A DNA stretch of 64,000 nt from Mucilaginibacter sp. 44-25 (GCA_001898335.1 MKTS01000013.1:453343-517342), one strand, 5' to 3'. Positions 31,539 to 41,849 are shown, counted from the first letter of the stretch. Made by a program: numbers and translations. The notes: a model not told the origin generated them from the letters alone.

Positions 31539-32999
31539 TTACCAAACGTAAGTAGCAACAGCACCTGCAGGTATAGTAGTGCTTACTGCCTTATTATTAT
31601 AACTTATATTAAACGTTTGTGAAGTAGTGGCTGTGTTAAGTACTACCATTACTTTAGATCCATCGGTATTTTTAAAGGCTACCGTTTGCAGTGTATTTAG
31701 CAGATCAGATGCGATACGGACGGCACCCGGCCTGACAAATTTAGCAGCATGAGCAATAATGTAATATGATACATTGCGCGTTACAGAATTACCTATGGTT
31801 ACCGCCCCAAGGCAGGTTGTACAACCGCCATCTGTATGTGGTTTCAAGTTAGGATCTGAAGCAAGGTTCCATTCCAAAACATTGCGGCTCCAGTTACGCG
31901 TCGCCCCTATGATGAGGTTACTGATGTGCCAGGCCAGGTCGCCACCAAAATTCCCGCCCCCAAAGGTAGCCTGTTCGGTAAAGTATATATTTTTATCCGG
32001 ATACTGGCTGTGTACCATTCCAAGCGCGTTGATATTACCGCCGTATAAATGAAATGCTGCGCCATCTACAAACCCGGCAACGGCCGCGTCGGCAAATATA
32101 TCGGTTGCATATTCCGGATGATCGGCATTATGATCGTAAACAATGATCTTTGTAGCAATGCTGGCTGCACGAAACGCGGGACCGAGGTTATTTTTTACAA
32201 ATTTGCCCTGGTCTGCCGACACCATTAGCATACTTGGATTATTGTAAGCGTTCAGCGGTTCGTTTTGTGGCGTAATAGCATCAATGGTGATACCTTCGGC
32301 TTTCATGGCTTGTATATATTTAACAAAATACCTGGCGTAAACATCATAATATTCGGGCTTGAGGCTGCCGCCATAAAAGCTGTTATTATCCTTCATCCAT
32401 GCGGGCGCGCTCCACGGGCACGATAGGATTTTTATGCCCGGATTAATAGCCAATATTCTTTTCAATATTGGGATCAGATCAACCTTTTCTTTATCGAGGC
32501 TAAAGTTTTTTAGTTCTACGTCGCCGCTAACATCATCATAACTAAACGGGTTGGCGCTTAAGTCTGACGCGCCGAGAGATATACGCAGGTAACTAATCCC
32601 TATATTGTTACCATCCGTTTTAAATAACTCATTCAATAAAGCGGCTTTATCCGTTTCATTAAGCGAATTAATTAGTGTAGCGCTCCCACCGGTAAGTGCA
32701 AACCCAAACCCGTCAATTGTTTGATAAGTACGGCTGTCATCAACCGTTATGGTAGCATTATTATTACTGGCGCCTGCAAATACCAGTGATATATTTTGCT
32801 GCTTAAACAATTGTAGCTGATCAGGCGTAGTAAGCCACATGGCCACATCAGTTTTTGGCGGCACAACCGGATCTGTTGGCGGAGAGGGCTGAACAGGTGT
32901 GTTACCCGCTTTAACGCCACCTTTGCTGCAAGCATAGGTAACAATAACCACCCCAAACAAGCATAAAGCGGCTATGTATTTGATTATATTTTTCATCAT
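31539..32999 (-). CDS. GH30-family glucanase lipoprotein
   Basis: A 486-residue lipoprotein (signal peptide with lipobox before Cys24, VTYACSKGG). The GH30 barrel begins DGFGFALTGGSATLI, and SCPWSAPAWMKDN is the family hallmark. Acid/base Glu247 is in ITPQNEPLN and nucleophile Glu342 in IYFTEQATFG. A C-terminal beta domain (about 400-486) follows. GH30 members hydrolyse beta-1,6-glucan, glucosylceramide or xylan. Beside GH16, beta-1,6-glucan is most likely, but the subfamily is not proven. It is the last gene of the utilisation locus. Confidence 0.88.
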   Translation of the reverse strand: MMKNIIKYIAALCLFGVVIVTYACSKGGVKAGNTPVQPSPPTDPVVPPKTDVAMWLTTPDQLQLFKQQNISLVFAGASNNNATITVDDSRTYQTIDGFGFALTGGSATLINSLNETDKAALLNELFKTDGNNIGISYLRISLGASDLSANPFSYDDVSGDVELKNFSLDKEKVDLIPILKRILAINPGIKILSCPWSAPAWMKDNNSFYGGSLKPEYYDVYARYFVKYIQAMKAEGITIDAITPQNEPLNAYNNPSMLMVSADQGKFVKNNLGPAFRAASIATKIIVYDHNADHPEYATDIFADAAVAGFVDGAAFHLYGGNINALGMVHSQYPDKNIYFTEQATFGGGNFGGDLAWHISNLIIGATRNWSRNVLEWNLASDPNLKPHTDGGCTTCLGAVTIGNSVTRNVSYYIIAHAAKFVRPGAVRIASDLLNTLQTVAFKNTDGSKVMVVLNTATTSQTFNISYNNKAVSTTIPAGAVATYVW

Positions 33000-33003
33000 A
33001 TAC

Positions 33004-33849
33004 TCAGCTTTTCAGTTTGTAAAAACGCACATAATCAACTTGCATAGTCACCGGGAAAATAGCATTATCTACCCCTTTTACACCCCCCCAGTTACCACCA
33101 ACTGCTATGTTAAGCAAAAAATGAAATGGCTTATCATATGGCCAGCCCGCAGATCCCTTTTTATCATTAGTGTAGGTAAACACTAATTCGTCGTCGTAAT
33201 AACCTTTTATGGTTTCAGGAGTCCAGTCGCAACGATAAACGTGATAATCAGTAAATGCTGTTTCTATACGCTTAGTACTGGTTTTTGCGTTGCCGGCATT
33301 AAACAACTGATTGTGCACGCTGAAATGAACATTGTTAGGATCATAGCCCACATGTTCCATAATATCTATCTCACCGGAGTTTGGCCACGGGCCATAAGCA
33401 TAATCGTTTGGTAGCATCCATATGGCGGGCCATGTTCCGGTACCTGAAGGTAATTTTGCTTTTATTTCATAACGGCCATAAAGCATATCATTATTGTTTC
33501 GCGATACCACCCTTGCTGATGAATAATCGCGGCCGCCGGAACTTTCTTTTTTAGCCGTTATAATTAATGCACCATCTTTCACCATCGCATTATCTGTAGA
33601 AGTGGTATAATTTTGCAATTCATTATTCCCCCAGCCGCTTCCGCCGGTATCATAAGTCCACTTATTCGCATCGGGGGCACCTGTATAGTCAAACTCATCG
33701 GCCCAGCTTACAGTACTTTCAAATCCGTAAGTTTTAACCGGCTGCTCAATGGGTTGAAAGGGAGGCAGCGATGGTCCGCTCTTTTTTGAGCAGGCTAAGG
33801 TAATGGCCAAAACACACCCGATTGCCGAAATCAATATGAATTTTTTCAT
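33004..33849 (-). CDS. GH16 endo-beta-glucanase lipoprotein (laminarinase-like)
   Basis: A 281-residue lipoprotein with lipobox Cys20 (AITLACSKK). The concanavalin-type GH16 fold has WADEFDYTG at its start, GRYEIKAKLPSGTGTWPAIWMLP, and the catalytic EIDIME at 160-165 (nucleophile Glu160, acid/base Glu165), followed by HVGYDPNNVHFSVH. The extra Met in ExDxxE is typical of laminarinase-like GH16_3 enzymes cutting beta-1,3-glucan. It lies 4 bp upstream of the GH30 gene and is co-transcribed, downstream of an attenuator hairpin. Confidence 0.92.
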   Translation of the reverse strand: MKKFILISAIGCVLAITLACSKKSGPSLPPFQPIEQPVKTYGFESTVSWADEFDYTGAPDANKWTYDTGGSGWGNNELQNYTTSTDNAMVKDGALIITAKKESSGGRDYSSARVVSRNNNDMLYGRYEIKAKLPSGTGTWPAIWMLPNDYAYGPWPNSGEIDIMEHVGYDPNNVHFSVHNQLFNAGNAKTSTKRIETAFTDYHVYRCDWTPETIKGYYDDELVFTYTNDKKGSAGWPYDKPFHFLLNIAVGGNWGGVKGVDNAIFPVTMQVDYVRFYKLKS

Positions 33850-33857
33850 AATAAAGA

Positions 33858-33884
33858 ATTAAAAGGGGCGGTTGCACCGCCCCT
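33858..33884 (-). terminator. Attenuator hairpin inside the utilisation locus
   Basis: On the minus strand, AGGGGCGG and CCGCCCCT form an 8-bp GC-rich stem with a 5-nt loop (33864-33884) followed by TTTTAATT. It lies between the glycan-binding lipoprotein and GH16 genes, so enzymes would be made at lower level than SusC/SusD. Confidence 0.7.
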
Positions 33885-33896
33885 GTATCACACATT

Positions 33897-34739
33897 CTAA
33901 TTAACGCCTCTAAAGGTAACCTTGTTAAAACCAATACCGGTTAGGCCAAGGTTGCCCCCTCCGCTTTTGATAAGCAAGTAAACCGTGCCGGATTTATCAA
34001 ACTTTAAGGAGTTACCGCTCCCCGCGCATGATATGCTGGTTAACTTACCGTTAAAAGCCGTTTTACCACAACCGGCCCATGTATTTAGTGCAATACGAGC
34101 CCCTCCATCACTGTAGTCCTGGCCGCTTGCGGGTTGCTTTGTGCCTACATATACTTCAAACCAGGTATCGGTAGCGCCGCTACCACTTACATTCATGTCC
34201 ACTTTATAAGTACGGCCGGCTACAACATCAATGGCCTGCCAAACAGCAGCATGCCCGTAATTACCACCCTTAGCCACCATTTTCCCATCCTCAATGGCAA
34301 ATGTAACGCCGCTTGAAATAGTTATGTGGTTCCAAAAGGCATCGTCACCTGTGCCCATGTTGGCTCCTTTTACCAGGTTTCCGGCAGATGGATCAGAGGT
34401 AGGTACTGTTAATTGCTGTGTACTGGTTTTAGCCACGCCCCCTTTACCAATGGCAGTTAGCGATATACTATAATTTCCGGCATCAGGGAAAAAAACCGTG
34501 TCTACCGGTTTACTTATCGCGGCGCCATCGCCGGTATCCCATTTTACAGCCAAAACACCTTTTGTATCTGCTTTTAAAATGTAATAATTTGGTTTGCCGG
34601 GTACTGGTGTTACATTAAACGCGGCTTGAAGATCGTTTGAGGTAAGCCCGTTACCTTCAAACTTTTCGGGCTTGCAACCCGCATATATACCGGTTACTAT
34701 AATGGCGCCGGCTATTACTTTAATTATACTTCTTTTCAT
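33897..34739 (-). CDS. Surface glycan-binding lipoprotein with PKD domain
   Basis: A 280-residue lipoprotein (lipobox Cys22, TGIYAGCKPEKF). Residues about 40-112 form a PKD domain (VKWDTGDGAAISKPV, DAGNYSISLTAIGKGG). Residues 120-280 look like a CBM4/16-like jelly roll (AVWQAIDVVAGRTYKVDMNVSG, YLLIKSGGG). Encoded directly after SusD, it fits the SGBP-B role of holding glycan at the cell surface. Glycan specificity is inferred from the neighbouring GH16 and GH30. Confidence 0.8.
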   Translation of the reverse strand: MKRSIIKVIAGAIIVTGIYAGCKPEKFEGNGLTSNDLQAAFNVTPVPGKPNYYILKADTKGVLAVKWDTGDGAAISKPVDTVFFPDAGNYSISLTAIGKGGVAKTSTQQLTVPTSDPSAGNLVKGANMGTGDDAFWNHITISSGVTFAIEDGKMVAKGGNYGHAAVWQAIDVVAGRTYKVDMNVSGSGATDTWFEVYVGTKQPASGQDYSDGGARIALNTWAGCGKTAFNGKLTSISCAGSGNSLKFDKSGTVYLLIKSGGGNLGLTGIGFNKVTFRGVN

Positions 34740-34759
34740 TTCTCAGTTAATTAATAGAT

Positions 34760-36310
34760 TTACAGAGTTCCACCCCACTCCTTTGCCTGCTTAAGCTTCG
34801 TGTTGTTCAGATCGTTCAATGGTATAGGCAAAATCTCATTTTTATTTGCTTTAAATCCACGCGAGCCTAACACGGCAGGCGCATCGCCCCAGCGTACCAG
34901 ATCAAACCAGCGATGGCCTTCGCCAACAAGTTCAAGCCTGCGCTCACGCTTAAGGTTCTCAAATGTGGCGGCAAGGTTATGTGTAGTACCATCGTTGTAG
35001 GCACGGGTATGTACAGCCGTCATTAAGGCTGTTGCCCTGCTCAGATCACCGTTGCCGCGTATGAGCGCTTCGGCCTCCATCAGATAAGTATCGGCAAGGC
35101 GTATCTCATACATATTTTGAGGGTAGTTAAGTTCGGGTGCGCCCCCGCCGGTGGTTTTATCAGATAACCGCCCGGCAAATTTCCCAAGGAAGTACCCGGT
35201 ATTCATATAAGCGGGCGTATAATCGGCTATGCCATTGGCTTTTAAACTATCCAGGTTGGCAACTGTTGCTTTGTTACGCGGGTCAAAATGAATGGCATCA
35301 AACAAGTTTTTAGTTACAGGTAAAAAGCTGTAACCTGATATATAATCCGGAGCATTTGGTTTTAGCGCTTTATAATCGCGCGGCCCTACTATAATGTTCA
35401 TTACATTACCTTCGGTACAGGCTATACAATCCCAGCTGCCGGCAGATTTGGATGAGTGGCCTACTTCTAATATAGATTCACTATTAAATTTATTAGAGGT
35501 TTTCCAAAGCGATGCAAAATCAGACAGTAGTTTGTATCCGTATTTACTGTTTTCCTGACCGGGTGTAGCACCGTTCACTTCTTTAAACTCAGTAGCGGCC
35601 TCAGCCCATTTTTGCTCATAAAGATATACTTTACCTAAAAGGGCATGCAACGCACCTTTAGTTAGGCGGCCTCCATCAACAGTAACATCAACCTTATCCG
35701 GTATATTATTATCGGCAAGAGCTGCTTTAAGGTCATCTTCAATTTGTTTGTATACCGCTGCAGGAGCGGCTTGCTCTATGTCGTAGATCTTATCAGCCGG
35801 AATAGATTCTGTTAACAGTGGTACATATTTGAACAGGCGTACCAAATCAAAATAAAAATAGGCGCGCAAAGCCGTAGCCTCAGATTTATACCTGCTTTTA
35901 AGGTTGGCATCCATCGGGACACCTGGCAATTTCTGTATCAATACGTTGGCCCGGAATACACCTGAAAAGCCTGCTCTCCATAACTCGTATGAAGGGCCTA
36001 CTGATGGAGACAGCGTGTAGTTGGAAAACACTTGCAGATCGTTAATATCTGTTGCGTTACCTCCACCCGCATAATGGTCATCAGAACCGGCGTCCATGGC
36101 GTTTTCTTTAGTTACAAAGCCACCGCCCTGCCAGCCTACAACATCATATATGGCTACCAGCCCATTGAATGCTTCTGTTTGATTACGATAATAGTTTGAT
36201 TCCAGATTGGTACCCTTGGGGGTAACATCCAGAAAGCTTTTTTTGCAGGCCATCAGTGTTAATGATCCTGCCAGAAAAAATGATAAATATTTAATATTCT
36301 TCTTCTTCAT
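34760..36310 (-). CDS. SusD/RagB-family outer-membrane lipoprotein
   Basis: A 516-residue lipoprotein with lipobox Cys22 (LTLMACKKSFLDV) and the classic SusD N-terminus (FLDVTPKGTNLESNYYRNQTEAFNGL). TPR-like helices include LKSRYKSEATALRAYFYFDLVRLF, and the C-terminal signature FENLKRERRLELVGEGHRWFDLVRWG is typical. SusD forms the lid of the SusC transporter and binds glycan. It lies 15 bp downstream of the SusC gene in the same operon. Length is normal for the family. Confidence 0.95.
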   Translation of the reverse strand: MKKKNIKYLSFFLAGSLTLMACKKSFLDVTPKGTNLESNYYRNQTEAFNGLVAIYDVVGWQGGGFVTKENAMDAGSDDHYAGGGNATDINDLQVFSNYTLSPSVGPSYELWRAGFSGVFRANVLIQKLPGVPMDANLKSRYKSEATALRAYFYFDLVRLFKYVPLLTESIPADKIYDIEQAAPAAVYKQIEDDLKAALADNNIPDKVDVTVDGGRLTKGALHALLGKVYLYEQKWAEAATEFKEVNGATPGQENSKYGYKLLSDFASLWKTSNKFNSESILEVGHSSKSAGSWDCIACTEGNVMNIIVGPRDYKALKPNAPDYISGYSFLPVTKNLFDAIHFDPRNKATVANLDSLKANGIADYTPAYMNTGYFLGKFAGRLSDKTTGGGAPELNYPQNMYEIRLADTYLMEAEALIRGNGDLSRATALMTAVHTRAYNDGTTHNLAATFENLKRERRLELVGEGHRWFDLVRWGDAPAVLGSRGFKANKNEILPIPLNDLNNTKLKQAKEWGGTL

Positions 36311-36325
36311 GTTCTTGGTTATAAT

Positions 36326-39300
36326 TTAGAATCCTACACTTACACCCAGCATATATGATTTAGCCTGCATGTAAAAACCACGGTCAATACTGTAACTGCC
36401 GCCACCTATTTCAGGGTCATAGCCTGAGTACTTGGTAAACGTGAACAGGTTTTCGCCGGTGACATAAACACGTACCCTTCTCATACCAGCTTTCTTGATG
36501 AGTTGAGTTGGCAGGGTATACCCTATTTGCAAATTCTTGATACGGAAATAATCGCCCTTCTCCAGGTAATATTTAGAGTTATAGGTGGTGTTATGGTTAG
36601 GATCGCCATCAACTACACGCGGCTCGGTATTGCTGGTACCGGGACCGGTCCACCTGTTGAGCCTTTTGGTTGTAAAATTGGCATTGCCGATATCAAGGCG
36701 GTGTAAGCCCTGGAATATCATATTACCAGCCTGCCCCTGGCCAAATACTACCAGGTCAAAGTTTTTATATTGGGCATTAAATGTTAAGCCAAATATCCAT
36801 GATGGTGTGGGGTTGCCTATGTAGGTACGGTCCTGGTCGTTAATAACGCCATTTCCATCAAGATCGGCCCATTTAAAATCTCCGGGCTTTGCATTGGGCT
36901 GTATAACTGCCCCACTGGCCGAGCGATAGCTATTGATCTCGTCCTGAGTTTGAAATACGCCCAGGTTTTGGTAACCATAAAAAGAGTTGTAAGCCTGGCC
37001 TACAGTTGTACGGGTTATACCACCCTCAATACCCTGGAAACCTGCCCCGTCCAGAAACTTTTGACCGTTACCTAAATAAGTTACTTTATTTACGATATGC
37101 GAAACGTTACCGTTAATATCAAAATTAAAATCGCCCACACGCTTGCGGTAGCCTAATTCTAACTCCACGCCGGTGTTTTGCATATCGCCTATATTCGCGG
37201 CCGGGTTAGATATTGCCCCTACGTACAAAGGAATTGGCGGATATTGCAAAATGCCGCTTGTTTTCTTTTTAAACCACTCAAAAGTAATATTGAGATCGTT
37301 AAACAGTACGGCATCAAAACCTACGTTGGTTTGCGATGTTTCTTCCCACCTCAGGTTAGGGTTTGATGGCGCGTTGGGGCTGTAACCGCTTATGTACGTA
37401 TCACCGGTACCAAAGCTATAATTACGGCCACCGCCAATGGTTGACAGGAATGCGTTATCAGCAATGGCATCGCTACCTACCACGCCGTAACCACCGCGCA
37501 GTTTAAGAAAGCTCACTACATCATTCTTAGGCCAGAAATTTTCTTTTGTGGGTACCCATCCTAATGAGAACGACGGGAAAGTACCATATTTAAAGTTAGA
37601 ACCAAACCTTGACGAACCATCGCGGCGGATGATGCCTTCTACGATGTAACGTTCATCGTAATTATAGTTTACACGTGCGAATAATGAGCTGATGGTATGT
37701 ATTTGACCTTCACTGCCGTATCCTACACGGTTTACCGCCGGGATACTGTAATTAAGAGACGCGTCTTTAAAATTATCTACCGGCAGGTTATAATAAGTTA
37801 CACCATCGGTATACCGGTTATTGTCTGAGTAGGCACCTTGACCTAACAATATAGTTGCGTTGTGCTTGTTAAAAGTACGACTATATGATGCCGTATTCTC
37901 CAGATTCCAGTTAAATAAGCGGTTACTTTCGCGGTTATAACTGTTTTGAGAAGTAATAGTAGAAGCGTTAAGGTAGGCTACAGGGCTAAACGATTCGCTG
38001 CCATAAAATGCCAGTTTTGTACCTACTGTAGAGCGTAACTTTAAACCGTGGATAGGTTCAACTTCGCCGTAAACATTTCCTACCACGTTATGCGCCCAGC
38101 CATAATTGCCCAGGCGGGTTGATATATAAGCAAGCGGATTCACAATTTCCTGCCCAACAATGCTTGATATACCGTAAGGATAACCCAGCGCGTTGCGGCG
38201 TACCGGGTTATTAGCATATACCGGAGCAGATGCCGCCGCCTGATCGGTAACTACCGGCAACGTGATCGGATCAAGGTTAAGCGCCGAACTGATTGGCCCG
38301 CCAAACTCGCTGTTGGTATTGCCCAAGCCAATAGAACGGTTATAGGTATAACCGATGTTTTCACCGAAGTTGATCCATTTAGCAGGTTTATAAGTTTGAT
38401 TAACCCTGAAGTTAGCACGCTTATACTTGGATATATCTGTAGCTACGATACCTTCCTGGTCCAGGTAACCAAAAGAGGTGTAATAGGTAGATTTATCATT
38501 GCCGCCGCTTACGCTTAATTCATAGTTCTGGCGTTTGGCACTGTTGTTAAATATAACAGATTGCCAGTCGGTACCTACACCAAGTGATGCCGGGTCTGCG
38601 TATACAATGTTACCACCACCTGCCACACTGGCTTCATTGCGTAAAGTTGCATATTGCTGAGCATTAAGCAGATCAACCCTGCGTGCAGGCTTGGATATGC
38701 CGTAATAGCCCGCGAAATTGATCTGGGGTTTGCCTTCGCGGCCTTTTTTTGTGGTTACCAGTATAACACCAGCTGCCGCGCGGGTACCATAAATGGCTTG
38801 CGATGCGGCATCCTTTAATACTTCTATCGACTCGATATCTGATTGGTTAAGATAACCAATACCACCGTTATCAACCACCACACCATCTACTACCCATAGC
38901 GGGTCGTTATTACCGAACGAGGTAATACCACGCACCCGCACCGTGGCACCTTCGCCGGGCTGGCCATTGTTTGCCGCAATGGTTAAACCAGAAGTACGGC
39001 CCTGTAAAATTTGCTCAACACGTGTTACAGGCAGGTCCTCAAACTCTTTGGCGGTTACGCCAGATATAGCGCCGGTGGTTACGCTTTTCTTTTGCGTACC
39101 ATAACCCACCACCACTACTTCATTAAGGCCTTTTATGTCATCAAGCAACTTTATGGTAAAATTGCGCTGTTCGCCTACTGCAATTTCCTGCGTACGGAAA
39201 CTTACAAATGCCACTACCAATACCGCGTTGTTATCACTAACATTGAGTTTAAAATTACCATTCACATCGGCCATTGTAGCGTTGCCTGTACCTTTTTCAG

Positions 39301-39796
39301 TGATGGTTGCACCGGGTAGCGGTACGCCGCGCTCATCAACAATTTTACCTGTTACCGGTACCGCAGCCACGGCAGCCTCAGAATTGTTTGTTTCTGCAGC
39401 TACAACACGCCCTTCGCGTATCGCTTTTATTTCTTCGGCCTTGCCCAATACTATGCGGCCCTTTAAAACCTCGTAATCAATGCCGTTACTTTTCAGCATT
39501 TCGTCAAGTACGGTTTTCAAGTCCCGGTTTTGGTAATCAATGGTTACCCGCTGCCCCAGGTTAACTGAGTTTTTGCTATAAATAAACTTGATGTCGCTGT
39601 TCTTTTGTAATTGTTTAAGCGCATCCTGTAACGGAATATTCTTTACTGAAAGCGTAACGCTTTTTTCAAGTACACTTTGAGCTTTAATAGTACCTGCGCA
39701 AGCCATTGAGCTTAACAGTGCAGCCAACAAAATTTGAGTAAATGTTACCTTCATGATTTTAGACCAGGGTATTGGCTTTCGTAATCGAAATTTCAT
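36326..39796 (-). CDS. SusC/RagA TonB-dependent transporter with STN domain
   Basis: A 1156-residue outer-membrane transporter. Signal peptide to about residue 40 (VTFTQILLAALLSSMACAGTIKAQ), STN signalling domain about 42-120 (VTLSVKNIPLQDALKQLQ), carboxypeptidase-D-like domain about 148-220 (VTGKIVDERGVPLPGATI), plug about 228-350 (VVVGYGTQKKSVTTGAIS, VEVLKDAASQAIYGTRAA), then a beta-barrel to the C-terminal aromatic strand. The STN domain contacts an anti-sigma factor, and fecR/ECF sigma genes lie just upstream, so substrate sensing by trans-envelope signalling is expected. Confidence 0.95.
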   Translation of the reverse strand: MKFRLRKPIPWSKIMKVTFTQILLAALLSSMACAGTIKAQSVLEKSVTLSVKNIPLQDALKQLQKNSDIKFIYSKNSVNLGQRVTIDYQNRDLKTVLDEMLKSNGIDYEVLKGRIVLGKAEEIKAIREGRVVAAETNNSEAAVAAVPVTGKIVDERGVPLPGATITEKGTGNATMADVNGNFKLNVSDNNAVLVVAFVSFRTQEIAVGEQRNFTIKLLDDIKGLNEVVVVGYGTQKKSVTTGAISGVTAKEFEDLPVTRVEQILQGRTSGLTIAANNGQPGEGATVRVRGITSFGNNDPLWVVDGVVVDNGGIGYLNQSDIESIEVLKDAASQAIYGTRAAAGVILVTTKKGREGKPQINFAGYYGISKPARRVDLLNAQQYATLRNEASVAGGGNIVYADPASLGVGTDWQSVIFNNSAKRQNYELSVSGGNDKSTYYTSFGYLDQEGIVATDISKYKRANFRVNQTYKPAKWINFGENIGYTYNRSIGLGNTNSEFGGPISSALNLDPITLPVVTDQAAASAPVYANNPVRRNALGYPYGISSIVGQEIVNPLAYISTRLGNYGWAHNVVGNVYGEVEPIHGLKLRSTVGTKLAFYGSESFSPVAYLNASTITSQNSYNRESNRLFNWNLENTASYSRTFNKHNATILLGQGAYSDNNRYTDGVTYYNLPVDNFKDASLNYSIPAVNRVGYGSEGQIHTISSLFARVNYNYDERYIVEGIIRRDGSSRFGSNFKYGTFPSFSLGWVPTKENFWPKNDVVSFLKLRGGYGVVGSDAIADNAFLSTIGGGRNYSFGTGDTYISGYSPNAPSNPNLRWEETSQTNVGFDAVLFNDLNITFEWFKKKTSGILQYPPIPLYVGAISNPAANIGDMQNTGVELELGYRKRVGDFNFDINGNVSHIVNKVTYLGNGQKFLDGAGFQGIEGGITRTTVGQAYNSFYGYQNLGVFQTQDEINSYRSASGAVIQPNAKPGDFKWADLDGNGVINDQDRTYIGNPTPSWIFGLTFNAQYKNFDLVVFGQGQAGNMIFQGLHRLDIGNANFTTKRLNRWTGPGTSNTEPRVVDGDPNHNTTYNSKYYLEKGDYFRIKNLQIGYTLPTQLIKKAGMRRVRVYVTGENLFTFTKYSGYDPEIGGGSYSIDRGFYMQAKSYMLGVSVGF

Positions 39797-40009
39797 ATAT
39801 TTGTTAAGTTTCTTTGTTAAAAATGAGACAATTAGCGCCCATTACACCATTTTTTGGTATAGCAAATCGGGCGTTTGAAGCTTAGAAGTGGTCGCAACAC
39901 TTTTAAGCTTTTTTCATATACAGGGATTTTTTATCCGCAGAAATGAGGATAAGTTAAGTAGTGATCTTATATAGCATAGGCTGTGGGTTTGGTTAATAAT
40001 TGGTTTTAC

Positions 40010-41038
40010 TTATTCAAGTTCGATCGTGTTATCTTTTATCTCATAATTAACGTTGATCGATTTTTTTAATGCTGCCAGTACATCCGGAAGGTTAAAGCCT
40101 TCAAAGTCGGCGGTAAGCATATAATGGTTTATCTTTTCGTTGTTTACTTTAATTTTAATGCCATAGGTGGCGCTTAATACCGGTATAATTTCCCCTAAAG
40201 GTTTATTATCAAAAGCAAGACTGGCCTGGCTCCATAATTTAAGTGCGGGCTCTTTAATAAGTCGTTCGGCTTTTAGTATATGCTGGTTGATATAGCAAAC
40301 TGCCTTGTCGCGCGGATAAAGCAATACCTCATGTTTCTCTAATGCGGTACTAAATTTGTTATCGGCCCCATTTTGCTTAATGCTTACAGAAACCTTGCCG
40401 GTTACTACCGAAACATCAGCCGTTGCGCTGCGATAGCGATCCCTGATCAGGAAACTTGTACCCCAAACTTTAGTAATTATACTACGGCCATTAATAATAA
40501 ATGGCCGTGATGGATTTTTGGTAACTTCAAAAAACCCTTCGCCATACATAGAAATAATACGTGCATTGGCTGCAAATTTTTTAGGGTAACGAATGTTACT
40601 ACCAGGCTGCAGCCACACGGTACTACTATCGGGTAATAGTGCTTTATATACAGTGTTGGAATTGTTAGTTATATCTACCTGTTCATTAACAGTCTGAACA
40701 GCTGGTAAGGCAGTCTTAAATGAAACTTTAGCTGTGTTAAGCAAATAAAAGCCCCCAATAAATACTGCTGCTACGGCTGCGGCTGCCATGATTTTTACCA
40801 GCTTTATTACCTTAACTTTCCTGGATGTGCCTGTGTGTTCCTCTAAACCGATATTATTAGTGATCTGTTGATACATCCTGCTTTCCAACTGATCTATTTC
40901 GGCCCTGCTCATTTCGGATAACTGATCATCATCAGCACGAAAGGAATGATACCATGCTTTTACGCGTGCCAGTTCTTCATCAGAACATTGGCCATTAAGG
41001 TAGCGTTCCAAGAGATCATTGGGTATAGTTTTTTTCAT
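40010..41038 (-). CDS. FecR-family anti-sigma factor
   Basis: A 342-residue inner-membrane protein. The cytosolic N-terminal anti-sigma helices (LLERYLNGQCSDEELARVKAWY) are followed by a membrane helix at about 83-102 (IMAAAAVAAVFIGGFYLL), a FecR domain (LLPDSSTVWLQPGSNIRYPKKF, GEGFFEVTKNPSRPF, VWGTSFLIRD) and a C-terminal DUF4974 domain (LAFDNKPLGEIIPVLSATYG). It relays SusC occupancy to the sigma factor encoded 73 bp upstream. The 213-bp spacer between it and susC should carry the ECF-dependent susC promoter. Confidence 0.93.
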   Translation of the reverse strand: MKKTIPNDLLERYLNGQCSDEELARVKAWYHSFRADDDQLSEMSRAEIDQLESRMYQQITNNIGLEEHTGTSRKVKVIKLVKIMAAAAVAAVFIGGFYLLNTAKVSFKTALPAVQTVNEQVDITNNSNTVYKALLPDSSTVWLQPGSNIRYPKKFAANARIISMYGEGFFEVTKNPSRPFIINGRSIITKVWGTSFLIRDRYRSATADVSVVTGKVSVSIKQNGADNKFSTALEKHEVLLYPRDKAVCYINQHILKAERLIKEPALKLWSQASLAFDNKPLGEIIPVLSATYGIKIKVNNEKINHYMLTADFEGFNLPDVLAALKKSINVNYEIKDNTIELE

Positions 41039-41111
41039 GAAACAGAAAAAATTATCGGTTTATAAAAGATATGTCGCAGGGAAGATGGTTTACCCCTACA
41101 CTATGGGTGAA

Positions 41112-41693
41112 TTATTTTAAAAAAAACAGTAACGCGAGCGTGAGATATTGATTTAAACTTAACCGCAGTTTTTTGAGCGCCTTAGTAAGCTGGTTCTCTA
41201 CCGTTTTTTCTGATATGCCCAGTTCCTCGGCTATTTGTTTGTTTGATTTATACGCCACCCTGCTTAATTCATATACAGACCGGCAACGCTCAGGCAATTG
41301 CTCAATCACCTGGTCGATATGTAACTGAAGGTCTTTCACCCATATGGCCTGCTCTGTAGTGTGATCGGCATCATTATACTGTACCTGCATAGCTTCCCTG
41401 TGTCGCAATCGTATTTCGTTACGGCGGTATTGGTCAATCACACGATAACCAACACTTGTGTAGAGATATCCCTCGAGCCCGTGAGATAGGTTGATGGCAT
41501 GGCGCCTGTTCCATAGCGCCGTAAAAATATCCTGCACTATTTCCTCAGCAGTCTCAGTTTGCTTTAAGCGTTTATAGGCCTCTTTATATAAGCCCTTCCA
41601 ATAACGCACATAAATTTCCCTGAAAGCGCCAAGTGAATCCTGACGCAACAGTTCCATTAATTCGATATCATCCAAGCTATTATAATTGGCCAT
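41112..41693 (-). CDS. ECF RNA polymerase sigma factor (FecI-like)
   Basis: A 193-residue sigma-70-type ECF factor. Region 2 (LLRQDSLGAFREIYVRYWKGLYKEAYKR, EEIVQDIFTALWNRR) binds the -10 element and core enzyme. Region 4 (IEQLPERCRSVYELSRV, SNKQIAEELGISEKTVENQLTKALKKL) binds -35. Genomic pairing with the FecR-like gene and an STN-type SusC makes it the activator of the glucan locus. The hydrophobic C-terminus (YLTLALLFFLK) is common in Bacteroidota members. Confidence 0.94.
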   Translation of the reverse strand: MANYNSLDDIELMELLRQDSLGAFREIYVRYWKGLYKEAYKRLKQTETAEEIVQDIFTALWNRRHAINLSHGLEGYLYTSVGYRVIDQYRRNEIRLRHREAMQVQYNDADHTTEQAIWVKDLQLHIDQVIEQLPERCRSVYELSRVAYKSNKQIAEELGISEKTVENQLTKALKKLRLSLNQYLTLALLFFLK

Positions 41694-41849
41694 TTAAGCT
41701 GAGAAGATTAATATTACTTTAGCATAAAATTAATCAGTTACAAAACTGATAAAAATATTCAATAACAAAAAACACCATCTCTTATAACCAATTCGGCTAA
41801 AAGGCCATTCCTTTATACCTCTTATTTATATAATTGTGCAACTCAACAT

